A stretch of 9,567 nt of DNA from Actinomycetes bacterium (GTDB taxonomy: Bacteria; Actinomycetota; Actinomycetes; Streptosporangiales; Streptosporangiaceae), in contig JAOPYP010000501.1 of assembly GCA_025964635.1 (NCBI GenBank), positions 1 to 9,567 of the forward strand, given 5' to 3'. Made by a program: the position numbers and the translations under genes. Position 1 is the stretch's first letter, and each line of letters opens with the position of its first letter. Below, piece by piece: positions 1-6,206 of the stretch. The notes beneath the pieces are model-generated. The model was not told the DNA's origin. It saw only the letters and a list, made by a program, of their open reading frames with translations, and did not search any database.

Positions 1-953
1 GCCTCCTTGGGCTCCGGCAGACGGCGGCAGTTGATGGCCAGGTACCAGGCCAGGTCACTGAGCGGCGCGCCCACCCCGGGCTGTTCCCAGTCCAGCACGA
101 CGGTCCGCCCCGCGTCGTCGGTGCCGAGGTTGTCCAGCTTCCAGTTGCTGTGCACGAACGTGTGCGGCAACCGGGCCAGCGCATCGACCAGCGGTCCGGG
201 GTCGTGGGCCAGCGGGGTCACCACGGCGGCGGCGGCGGGGGCCACGTCGCCCAGCAGCGGCCAGCCCCTGGCCACCAGGTGCGGCACGAGGTGCGCGGTC
301 CCGGTGGCCGACTCGGTGGCCGCCTCCGCCTGGGCCATCCAGGGAGACAGCTCAAGATAACGATGCATCTCGGGGACCACGTCGAACTCCGGGCCGCACG
401 CCCAGAACGCGGCGTGCAATGCGGCCATGTGCCGCAGGAAGCTCCGGTGCTGGCCGACCGGGATCGCGTCGTCAGTGGCCGGGACCAGCCATGGCGTCAC
501 ATCGCGCATGAGCAGGGCACAGCCGCGCGGGGACGCCGGGTCGCGGCCCGGCTCCGGCCCGGGCTTCGCGGCGGGACCGCGCTGTTCCGGGGCGGCCCCC
601 ACGATCGGCTGGTTGAAGCAGTCCGGCAGGCGGGCCAGGATGCCCCGTTCCCACAGCTCCAGCGGGGCGCCCCGCAACGAGCCGGACGCCCGCATGGTCC
701 AGTCTCCGCCCAGGTCGAGGTGCTTGAGCACGTAGCGCTGGCCGCCGATGGTGACCCGCTCCAGCCGCGCACCGGACTTGCCGGGGGCCCCGTCCAGAGC
801 GGTCCGCTCGGTCATCCCGGCGAGCAGCTCGGCCACGTCGCGGTAACGGCGCGGAGATGAGGAGGCCACCACGTCGCCGCCGGGGCGGCGCGATGGGGAG
901 GCGGCCGCGTCGCGGACACGACGGGGCGGCGCATCGGGCCCCGGATCAGGCAT
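1..953 (-). CDS. APH-fold phosphotransferase family protein, partial (C-terminus beyond left edge)
   Basis: This is a kinase-like protein of the aminoglycoside/choline phosphotransferase (APH) superfamily, presumed cytoplasmic; its substrate is unknown. The 317 residues seen include a nucleotide-lobe lysine (VLK, K77), an LLMRDV segment typical of the hinge region, the catalytic-loop equivalent HSNWKLDN (residues 268-275) and the metal-binding LDWE (287-290), followed by APLSDLAWYLA. The family loop is HxDxxxxN. Here the third position is Asn270 instead of the catalytic Asp, while H268, N275 and D288 are kept. The ATG at 953-951 overlaps the stop of the upstream SnoaL-like gene (ATGCCTGA), with GGAAG just upstream, so the two genes are probably translationally coupled. 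The first 35 residues are Pro/Arg-rich, and a later start at Met47 is possible. It could be an active kinase tolerating Asn, or a pseudokinase. Confidence 0.85.
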   Translation of the reverse strand, partial: MPDPGPDAPPRRVRDAAASPSRRPGGDVVASSSPRRYRDVAELLAGMTERTALDGAPGKSGARLERVTIGGQRYVLKHLDLGGDWTMRASGSLRGAPLELWERGILARLPDCFNQPIVGAAPEQRGPAAKPGPEPGRDPASPRGCALLMRDVTPWLVPATDDAIPVGQHRSFLRHMAALHAAFWACGPEFDVVPEMHRYLELSPWMAQAEAATESATGTAHLVPHLVARGWPLLGDVAPAAAAVVTPLAHDPGPLVDALARLPHTFVHSNWKLDNLGTDDAGRTVVLDWEQPGVGAPLSDLAWYLAINCRRLPEPKE

Positions 954-1338
954 CGGCCGCTTCCATCTCGGCCAGCAGGGCCGCGGGCCACCGGCCGCCG
1001 CAGAACACGGTGTCGGCGACGATACGGTCGTCGCGCACCGTGAGCAGGTGCATGTGATGGCCAGCGTGCGGCACACCGTTCTCGGTCCAGGTGAGCGTGT
1101 ACTCGACGACCTCGCCCGCCCCGCCGGAGACCGGGTAACGGCGAAGCTCATCGAAGTGGCCCGGGTCGGCGAACCACTTCGCGTACTCGGCGCGGATCGC
1201 GTCCGGCCCGGCGGCGTGCAGCCGCCAGCCGGGCACGGTCGCGTCCAGTGTGGCGTCCGGGGCCCACGCATCGCAGCCAGGGATCATCGCGCTCTCGATC
1301 GCCTGCAGGAACTTCTCGATCACCGGGGTATCTGCCAT
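946..1338 (-). CDS. SnoaL-like / NTF2-like domain protein
   Basis: A 130-residue protein with the size and pattern of the SnoaL/NTF2-like alpha+beta cone fold. It has an N-terminal helix (VIEKFLQAIES), an aromatic pocket segment (DATVPGWRLHAAGPDAIRAEYAKWF, given in part: W38 and W55), and the later strands VEYTLTW and HHMHLLTVRDDRIV. Members are polyketide cyclases, isomerases or non-enzymatic ligand binders, and nothing here identifies a substrate. Start choice: two adjacent ATGs occur at 1341-1339 and 1338-1336. The second lies 5 nt after AGGAGG and is preferred. The open frame reaches back to 1488, but that extension has no family resemblance. The end overlaps the phosphotransferase start by 8 nt, which suggests one operon. 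It is divergent from the membrane protein at 1517. Confidence 0.85.
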   Translation of the reverse strand: MADTPVIEKFLQAIESAMIPGCDAWAPDATLDATVPGWRLHAAGPDAIRAEYAKWFADPGHFDELRRYPVSGGAGEVVEYTLTWTENGVPHAGHHMHLLTVRDDRIVADTVFCGGRWPAALLAEMEAADA

Positions 1339-1516
1339 CATGCCCTCCTCGCGGGTCAGATCCCATCGTCCGGGCGACAGCTTGCAGCCAGGTTGCACCC
1401 CCGGCGATCGCCATTCCCTATTACTGCTTAGTCTGGTGATGTACCGCATGCATGAACCGGGGGGGAATGGTAGTGGCCAGCCGGTCACTGACGCGCATCC
1501 CCGCTGAGGAGGGCGG

Positions 1517-2140
1517 ATGTCCCTGGTTCAGACCAGCCTCCAGCTCACACTGCCCCAGTCTCCGTTCCCGCCGCTGGCGGTGGGCTTCATGGGCCTGGGC
1601 ACCGGCTATCTCGTCTACGGCACCCAGGAGCTGTTCGGTTATCCCCCGCGTGATGAGCGGGTGGACCTGGCCATGGGCATCTGGGGCGTCTGGATGCCGG
1701 GCTTCATGCAGTTCCTCACCGGCACCTACCTGTTCCTCGGGCTGACCCTGTTCGGCACGTTCACCGCGTCGCCGCCGCTGTACATGGCCGCGCTGGCTTT
1801 CACCGCGTTCGGCGTGCACTGGTTCGCCATGGGCTGGATCAGGCTCCGCCGCGCCGACGCCCGGGCCAACATCGGCATGACCGTCGCGTTCCTGGCCTTG
1901 TCCGTGCTCGGCATCATCGTGTTCTTCAAGGCCGGCGACAACCCGGTGGGCGGCCTGTTCATCGGCCTGGCCTGCGTCTACGTCACCGAGTTCTTCGCCA
2001 CGCTGGCACCGGACGTCCCGCGCCTCCGGCCGGCCGAGCGAGCGCTCGGCTTCTTCCACCTCGGCACCGGGCTGTGGCTGATCTACCTGGTGTTCGCGGT
2101 GGCGCTGGACTTCATCCTGAAGTACACGCTGCCCGTATGA
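1517..2140 (+). CDS. Six-helix integral membrane protein of unknown function
   Basis: A 207-residue hydrophobic protein with about six membrane segments, near residues 18-36, 55-80, 86-107, 119-138, 143-163 and 178-203. Short charged loops separate them (YPPRDERVD, RLRRADARAN, DVPRLRPAER). Small and aromatic residues line the helices (GLGTGYLVYGTQELFG near the start, FHLGTGLWLIY near the end). The similar first and last hairpins suggest a pseudo-repeat. Size and topology recall the GPR1/FUN34/YaaH acetate-uptake and AmiS/UreI amide-channel groups, but I do not see the NPAPLGL signature of the former, so I leave it unassigned. The start is set by GAGGAGG ending 4 nt before the ATG. It is divergent from the SnoaL-like gene across 178 nt that must hold both promoters; I saw no convincing -35/-10 pair there. 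Confidence 0.85.
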   Translation: MSLVQTSLQLTLPQSPFPPLAVGFMGLGTGYLVYGTQELFGYPPRDERVDLAMGIWGVWMPGFMQFLTGTYLFLGLTLFGTFTASPPLYMAALAFTAFGVHWFAMGWIRLRRADARANIGMTVAFLALSVLGIIVFFKAGDNPVGGLFIGLACVYVTEFFATLAPDVPRLRPAERALGFFHLGTGLWLIYLVFAVALDFILKYTLPV

Positions 2141-2159
2141 GTCCCGGGGCCCGGACGCG

Positions 2160-2173
2160 CGCTCAGCGGAGCG
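2160..2173. terminator. Weak terminator-like hairpin between convergent genes
   Basis: CGCTC-AGCG-GAGCG is a perfect 5-bp stem with a 4-nt loop. It lies 20 nt after the membrane-protein stop, in the 64-nt gap before the end of the OsmC-like gene on the other strand. There is no T-tract, so the assignment rests on position and pairing only. Confidence 0.3.
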
Positions 2174-2204
2174 GGGGCCGCACGCTGCGACCAGGGAGCC
2201 GGGC

Positions 2205-2720
2205 TCAGGGCGTGAGTGGCCCGGCTGAGGCGCTGACCGGGACCGGGTGGGCGAGGGACTGGTACACGACGCAGTAGCGCTCGGTCAGCCGGAGCAGCGT
2301 CGCGATCTGCTCCTCGCTGGCCCCGGTGCCGAGCTCGAAGCTCAGGCGGATGGCGGTGAACCCGACCGGGGCGTCCCTGGCGACCCCCAGTGTCCCGCGG
2401 AAGTCCAGGTCACCCTCGGCGTGCACGGTCCCGCCGGCGATGGGGATCTCCAGCGACGTGGCCACCGCCCGCAGCGTGACCCCCGCGCACGCCACCAGCG
2501 CCTCGAGCAGCATGTCCCCGGAGCACAGCAGGGACCCGTCGCCGCCCGTGGCCGGGTGCAGCCCGGCCACCGCCATGGCCCGGCCGGTGTCCACCGAGCA
2601 GCTGATGCCCTCGTCCCCGAGCTCGCCCTGCGCCCGCAGGGTGATCACCGCCTGCTGCGGATCCTTCCGGTAGGCGTCCTTGAGCGGTTGCTGCACGGCG
2701 CGCAGTCCGGTGCTGTCCAT
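2205..2720 (-). CDS. OsmC/Ohr family peroxiredoxin-like protein
   Basis: A 171-residue protein of the OsmC/Ohr family, whose members reduce organic hydroperoxides in the cytoplasm using two cysteines. The two conserved positions are visible: Cys78 in LLEALVACAGVTL at the start of the central helix, and Cys150 in TERYCVVYQSL near the C-terminus. The beta-rich stretch between them (GDLDFRGTLGV, then FTAIRLSFEL) matches the family layout, and so does the length. The N-terminus contains VITLRAQGELG, the usual first strand. Two extra cysteines (C41, C66) are not family hallmarks. I cannot tell the Ohr branch from the OsmC or YhfA branches by eye. The start is supported by AGGAAGG 6 nt before the ATG. 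It lies 111 nt downstream of the gene at 2832-3656 on the same strand, so it may have its own promoter. Confidence 0.9.
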   Translation of the reverse strand: MDSTGLRAVQQPLKDAYRKDPQQAVITLRAQGELGDEGISCSVDTGRAMAVAGLHPATGGDGSLLCSGDMLLEALVACAGVTLRAVATSLEIPIAGGTVHAEGDLDFRGTLGVARDAPVGFTAIRLSFELGTGASEEQIATLLRLTERYCVVYQSLAHPVPVSASAGPLTP

Positions 2721-2831
2721 GAGGCGCCTTCCTCTCTGGTCCGTGGTGCCTGGGTCCAGGTTGCCAGGTCCGCCCCATCCGCGTCCGGGTCGTGCCGGTC
2801 CGGACGGGCGCCAGTTCAGCAGATCAGCTGC

Positions 2832-3656
2832 TCAGCGGCGGTCGCTGGAGTACAGGTACGGCCCGCGGCCGGCGGCGTCGACCGGGGCGGCCGCGGTTTC
2901 GCCGCGCACCCACCGGATCGCGGCCTGGAGGCCCTCGCCGTACTGCGGCGGCGGGTAGCGGCCCGGGTCCACCGGTACCCCGCCGGGACGGCCCTGCATC
3001 ACGACCAGGTTGGCCGCGGCGTCCTCATAATGCAGGTGAGACGTGCTGGGCAGGCCGACCGACCGTCCGCAGAGCGGCGCGGCCGCGGTCTCACCCAGGA
3101 CCCAGTCGAGCAGGTCGCGGACACCGCGCAGCCAGGCGGCGTTCATCCAGCCGGGCTCCCAGCGCCACGGGTGCCGGGCGTCCGAGGCCGACATGGGGTC
3201 GGGCAGGTCACCCTCCCGCAGCGCGTCCCGGGTGAGCTCGCGGACCTGGCGCATCTCCTCGTCGGTGCGCGCGTAGTCGCCGCGGGCGCCGATGAAACGG
3301 CCACGGTTGTCCGCGTGCACGGGCACCTCGTCGGTGCCGCCCGCGAGCCAGGCCAGGACCGCACGGGTCTCGCGGAACTGGTCACGGAAGTCGGCCGGCA
3401 CCCCGGGCGGGGCGGTGGAACCCTCCGGCTCCGCCGCGGCCTCGGCCAGGATCTCCTCCCGCGACGGCGGGCAGCCCGGGGCCAGGGACAGGGTCACCGG
3501 CGACGGCCGGGTGCCGGTCAGCGCCCACTGCCAGGCCAGGGCGGTGCGGCCGCGGGGGCCCATCTCGTGCAGGCTCTGCGCGAGGACCGCCTCGACGTGC
3601 GGGCGGGGCCGCACGACCGCGGGACTGAGCTCGTCGGGCAGGTACACGGTGGTCAC
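2832..3656 (-). CDS. Hypothetical protein with a duplicated WV-GETAAAP motif
   Basis: I do not recognise this family. From the GTG at 3656-3654 the protein has 274 residues, is soluble, and has no signal peptide or membrane segment. Visible features are an N-terminal strand-like TTVYLPDELSP, a Pro/Glu-rich middle (about 61-88), a polar helix rich in Arg and Glu (about 130-148), and a Trp-rich stretch (HPWRWEPGWMNAAWLRG, 162-178). The motif LLDWVLGETAAAP (182-194) recurs as AIRWVRGETAAAP (246-258), which suggests a duplicated helical unit about 64 residues apart. The frame stays open to an ATG at 3806, but that extension would run antisense through the promoter and ZTP riboswitch of glyA, so I reject it. 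The GTG lacks a clear Shine-Dalgarno sequence, so the start is uncertain. It may be leaderless. Confidence 0.7.
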   Translation of the reverse strand: MTTVYLPDELSPAVVRPRPHVEAVLAQSLHEMGPRGRTALAWQWALTGTRPSPVTLSLAPGCPPSREEILAEAAAEPEGSTAPPGVPADFRDQFRETRAVLAWLAGGTDEVPVHADNRGRFIGARGDYARTDEEMRQVRELTRDALREGDLPDPMSASDARHPWRWEPGWMNAAWLRGVRDLLDWVLGETAAAPLCGRSVGLPSTSHLHYEDAAANLVVMQGRPGGVPVDPGRYPPPQYGEGLQAAIRWVRGETAAAPVDAAGRGPYLYSSDRR

Positions 3657-3677
3657 GGTCCCACGGTACGGGTGGTC

Positions 3678-3692
3678 GCTGACAGCGTCAGC
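3678..3692. repeat. Perfect inverted repeat overlapping the glyA -35
   Basis: GCTGAC-AGC-GTCAGC is a perfect 6-bp inverted repeat with a 3-nt spacer. It overlaps the proposed -35 of the riboswitch-glyA transcript and sits 22 bp from the start of the divergent gene. It could be an operator, but no known regulator site was matched. Confidence 0.4.
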
Positions 3693-3708
3693 CTGGTCCC
3701 GGTAAGCT
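3679..3708 (+). promoter_or_regulatory. Candidate promoter for the ZTP riboswitch-glyA transcript
   Basis: A -35-like CTGACA (3679-3684) and a -10-like TAAGCT (3703-3708) are separated by 18 bp. A start about 7 nt downstream would fall at 3714-3715, exactly the first base of the aptamer's P1 stem. The fit with the RNA boundary is the main support. The elements themselves are only moderate matches to the vegetative sigma consensus. Confidence 0.55.
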
Positions 3709-3714
3709 GCGGGC

Positions 3715-3793
3715 GGGCCGTGACTGGCGCGCAGGGATGGGTAACCATCGGGGAGCGGCCCCGTCATCGGGACGAATGCCGGGCGCCTGGGCC
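3715..3793 (+). promoter_or_regulatory. ZTP riboswitch (pfl RNA motif) upstream of glyA
   Basis: The leader matches the ZTP-sensing pfl motif in order and spacing. P1 is GGGCCG (3715-3720) pairing with CGGCCC (3756-3761). The conserved internal-loop strand TGACTGGCG follows at 3721-3729. P2 is GATGG/CCATC (3736-3740/3745-3749) with a GTAA loop, and the opposite strand is CGGGGAG (3749-3755). After a linker comes the second subdomain with the hallmark GCGCCTGGGC (3783-3792). GGCGC (3726-3730) can pair with GCGCC (3783-3787), matching the known pseudoknot between the subdomains. The family binds ZTP/ZMP, purine intermediates that build up when 10-formyl-tetrahydrofolate is short, and it often controls glyA, folD or purH. 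The last base of the hallmark is C rather than the usual A. The assignment is from recognition, not a covariance-model score. Confidence 0.93.
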
Positions 3794-3828
3794 TCTCCGT
3801 GAGCACTCTGAAACCGCGCCCCAGGAGG
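3786..3828 (+). promoter_or_regulatory. Expression platform: aptamer 3' element can mask the glyA Shine-Dalgarno
   Basis: CCTGGG (3786-3791), part of the conserved aptamer 3' domain, is perfectly complementary to CCCAGG (3820-3825). The latter runs into the glyA Shine-Dalgarno AGGAGG (3823-3828). Ligand binding would lock CCTGGG into the aptamer and free the ribosome site; without ligand the hairpin could form. I see no terminator T-tract between aptamer and gene, so translational control is the simpler reading. This is inference from complementarity. Confidence 0.55.
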
Positions 3829-3833
3829 TTTCC

Positions 3834-5276
3834 ATGTCGTCGTCACCGAGCACTGAGTCGGCCGCGTTCCGCAGCGCGCTGGACGTGGTCCGCGCCGTCG
3901 AGCCGGGAGTGGCCGACGCGATCACCGCGGAACTGGCCAGCCAGCGGGCCTCGCTCAAGCTGATCGCCAGCGAGAACTACGCCTCTCCGGCGGTCCTGCT
4001 GGCCATGGGCAACTGGCTCAGCGACAAGTACGCCGAGGGCACCATCGGGCGGCGGTTCTACGCGGGCTGCGCCCAGGTGGACACGATCGAGACGATTGGC
4101 GCCGGGCACGCGCGGGAACTGTTCGGCACGCCGCACGCCTACCTGCAGCCGCACTCGGGCATCGACGCCAACCTGGTCGCGTACTGGGCGATCCTGGCCC
4201 GCCGGATCGAGGCGCCCGCCCTGGAGCGGGCGGGCGCCCGGCAGGTCAACGACCTGTCTGAGGAGGACTGGTCGCGGCTGCGCCACGAGCTCGGCAACCA
4301 GCGGATGCTCGGCATGTCGCTGGACGCCGGGGGGCACCTGACCCACGGCTTCCGGCCGAATATCTCCGGGAAGATGTTCGACCAGCGGTCGTACGGCACC
4401 GACCCGGAAACCGGCCTGATCGACTACGCCGTGGTGCGTGAGACCGCCCGCGAGTTCCGCCCGCTGGTGCTCGTGGCCGGCTACTCCGCGTACCCGCGGC
4501 GGGTCAACTTCGCGGTGCTGCGCGAGATCGCGGACGAGGTCGGCGCGACGTTCATGGTGGATATGGCGCACTTCGCCGGCCTGGTCGCGGGCAAGGTGTT
4601 CACCGGCGACTTCGACCCGGTCCCGCACGCGCACATCGTCACGACCACCACGCACAAGTCGCTGCGCGGACCGCGCGGCGGCATGGTGCTGTGCCAGCCT
4701 GAGCTGGCCGAGGCGGTGGACCGGGGCTGCCCGCTGGTGCTCGGCGGCCCGCTGCCGAACGTGATGGCGGCCAAGGCCGTCGCGCTGGCCGAGGCCCGCC
4801 AGCCCAGCTTCCAGGAGTACGCGCAGCGCATCGTGGACAACGCCCAGGCCCTGTCGGACGGCCTGATCCGCCGCGGGTCCCGGCTGGTGACCGGCGGCAC
4901 CGACAACCACCTGGTCCTCATCGACGTCGGCGGCTACGGGCTGACCGGGCGGCAGGCCGAGCAGGCCCTGCTGGACGCGGGGATCGTGACCAACCGCAAC
5001 GCGATCCCCCGCGACCCGAACGGCGCCTGGTACACCTCCGGGATCCGGATCGGCACCCCGGCGCTGACCACCCGGGGGCTGGGCACGGCGGAGATGGACC
5101 AGATCGCGGGCCTGATCCACGAGGTGCTGAGCCAGGCCCGGCCGGGGACCACGTCCAGCGGCGCGCCGTCCAAGGCCACCTGCGCGGCGGACCCCGCGCT
5201 GGGCGACCGGGTGGCCAAGCAGGCCGCCGAGCTGCTCGCGCAGTTCCCGCTTTATCCTTCGGTCGATCTCGGCTGA
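3834..5276 (+). CDS. glyA: Serine hydroxymethyltransferase, long form
   Basis: A cytoplasmic PLP enzyme of 480 residues that converts serine and tetrahydrofolate to glycine and 5,10-methylene-tetrahydrofolate, the main entry of one-carbon units. Key motifs are present: IASENYAS (44-51), KYAEG with Y66, RRFYAGC with Y76, MVDMAHFAGLV (241-251) with the PLP-binding Asp243 and stacking His246, TTTTHKSLRGPRGG (270-283) with Schiff-base Lys275, and GIRIGTPA with the carboxylate-binding Arg405. Compared with the usual length of about 420 it carries an insert of roughly 40 residues (about 122-160, ending NQRMLGMSLDAGG) and a longer C-terminal tail (about 435-480). The start is set by AGGAGG 5 nt before the ATG. 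A much longer open frame upstream is an artefact of high GC and contains the riboswitch. It has its own promoter and riboswitch, and the lipoprotein gene converges on it 18 nt downstream. Confidence 0.97.
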   Translation: MSSSPSTESAAFRSALDVVRAVEPGVADAITAELASQRASLKLIASENYASPAVLLAMGNWLSDKYAEGTIGRRFYAGCAQVDTIETIGAGHARELFGTPHAYLQPHSGIDANLVAYWAILARRIEAPALERAGARQVNDLSEEDWSRLRHELGNQRMLGMSLDAGGHLTHGFRPNISGKMFDQRSYGTDPETGLIDYAVVRETAREFRPLVLVAGYSAYPRRVNFAVLREIADEVGATFMVDMAHFAGLVAGKVFTGDFDPVPHAHIVTTTTHKSLRGPRGGMVLCQPELAEAVDRGCPLVLGGPLPNVMAAKAVALAEARQPSFQEYAQRIVDNAQALSDGLIRRGSRLVTGGTDNHLVLIDVGGYGLTGRQAEQALLDAGIVTNRNAIPRDPNGAWYTSGIRIGTPALTTRGLGTAEMDQIAGLIHEVLSQARPGTTSSGAPSKATCAADPALGDRVAKQAAELLAQFPLYPSVDLG

Positions 5277-5277
5277 A

Positions 5278-5291
5278 CCCGGCTGGCCGGG
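5278..5291. terminator. Bidirectional terminator-like hairpin between convergent genes
   Basis: CCCGGC-TG-GCCGGG is a perfect 6-bp inverted repeat filling most of the 18-nt gap between the glyA stop and the stop of the opposing lipoprotein gene. In practice a 4-5 bp stem with a larger loop would form. It lacks a T-tract, as is common in high-GC actinobacteria, and could serve both strands. Confidence 0.45.
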
Positions 5292-5294
5292 CGA

Positions 5295-6206
5295 TCAGGA
5301 AGCGAACTGGCCGAGCATCTGGCGGGCGATGTCCGGCCGGGGTGCGTTGCAGGCCGGGCAGCGCGGGCCCTGGCCCGGGACGTTGAGCCAGTAGCCGGCC
5401 ACGGCCGCGCTGCTGGCCCGGATGGCCGCCGCCAGCTGCAGGCTGCTGACGACCGCGCCCGGAGGGTTCGTGGACAGCCCGGCCAGGACGGTCACGTGCG
5501 GGTTGGCCGCACGGGCCTGGGCTGCCGCGGCCCGGACGAACGCCCGGTAGGTCTGCGGTGCGCGTTCCAGGCTCTGCGCCTGGACCTCGACCACGCCGGC
5601 CACCCTGGCGATCGCGCCGACCAGGTTCAGCCGGAGGTACTGGCGCCACAGCGGGCCGCCGGAGCGGGGCTGCGCGGTGGCCAGGTCCAGCGCGGGGGCC
5701 ACGATGAGGGTCAGGTGGTGAGCCCGGGTGATGGCCGCCGCCTCGCGCGCGCCCCGGACGGGATTACGCTGCTCGGCCACGGGCGTGTACGGCCAGACCT
5801 CGGGATCGTAGAGAACGGCCCGTGTGCCGGCCGGGAGCTGCCCGCCGTCCACCGCCTGCCGGAGCGCGCTGACCGCCGAGAACGTCACCACCGGCTCGGC
5901 CCCGGCGGCCGCCAGCGGTGGCTCGCCGGGGGTGAGGATCTCGAAGACCCGGGCCGCTTCCAGCCGGGCGGCCACCGACGGGTCGGACAGCACCTGGGAG
6001 AGGGCGCCCCGGGTCAGCATCCAGGTCGAGCGATCCCCCGGTGCCGTGCCGGCCGGTGCCGTGGTCCCCGAACCCGGCGGGCCGGGAACGGGCGAGGCCG
6101 GCGCGGATGTGGCCGGGCCGCCCGCGCGGGAGTGCGCGGAGCAGCCGGCCAGCACGCAGGTCACGGCCATCACCAGGCCGAGCACCCGCGCCGCGCGAGT
6201 CGTCAA
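5295..6206 (-). CDS. Secreted lipoprotein, possible TIM-barrel (glycosidase-like) domain
   Basis: A 303-residue lipoprotein. The signal peptide MTTRAARVLG plus a hydrophobic stretch ends in the lipobox VLAGC, with Cys22 as the lipid-anchored residue. A Ser/Thr/Pro/Gly/Ala-rich linker follows to about residue 60. The remainder alternates strands and helices in the manner of a beta/alpha barrel: strands VVTFS (106-110), RAVLYDPEVW (129-138), LTLIVAPALDL (165-175), VVEVQAQSL (205-213), VTVLAGLSTNP (238-248) and VAGYWLNVP (269-277). Acidic residues lie at strand ends (D134, E136, D174, E207). Near the C-terminus is CPAC (283-286), a CXXC pair. I do not recognise the family; glycosidase-like is a guess from fold pattern and neighbours. 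Start: TTG at 6206, sharing the bases TTGA with the stop of the HlyD-like gene. No in-frame ATG or GTG gives a complete signal peptide. It is coupled to that gene. Confidence 0.8.
   Translation of the reverse strand: MTTRAARVLGLVMAVTCVLAGCSAHSRAGGPATSAPASPVPGPPGSGTTAPAGTAPGDRSTWMLTRGALSQVLSDPSVAARLEAARVFEILTPGEPPLAAAGAEPVVTFSAVSALRQAVDGGQLPAGTRAVLYDPEVWPYTPVAEQRNPVRGAREAAAITRAHHLTLIVAPALDLATAQPRSGGPLWRQYLRLNLVGAIARVAGVVEVQAQSLERAPQTYRAFVRAAAAQARAANPHVTVLAGLSTNPPGAVVSSLQLAAAIRASSAAVAGYWLNVPGQGPRCPACNAPRPDIARQMLGQFAS

Noticed and set aside
1421..2059. 212-codon minus-strand frame opposite the membrane protein.
   Set aside because: It is rich in Glu/Gln/His/Arg with no domain, and the plus-strand protein has a clear six-helix pattern and a strong ribosome binding site.
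2818..2832. Inverted repeat AGCAG-ATCAG-CTGCT at the end of the hypothetical gene.
   Set aside because: The stem is only 5 bp, partly overlaps the stop codon and has no T-tract, too weak to call a terminator.
2247..3833. A very long plus-strand open frame running into glyA (over 1000 codons in total).
   Set aside because: The part before 3834 has no family resemblance, is Arg/Gly/Pro/His-rich as expected for a GC-rich shadow frame, lies opposite the OsmC-like and hypothetical genes, and includes the promoter and riboswitch. AGGAGG 5 nt before 3834 fixes the start.
3843..5120. 425-codon minus-strand frame opposite glyA.
   Set aside because: Its composition (Arg, Gln, His, Val, Asp) is the usual antisense artefact of a GC-rich gene, and glyA is unmistakable.
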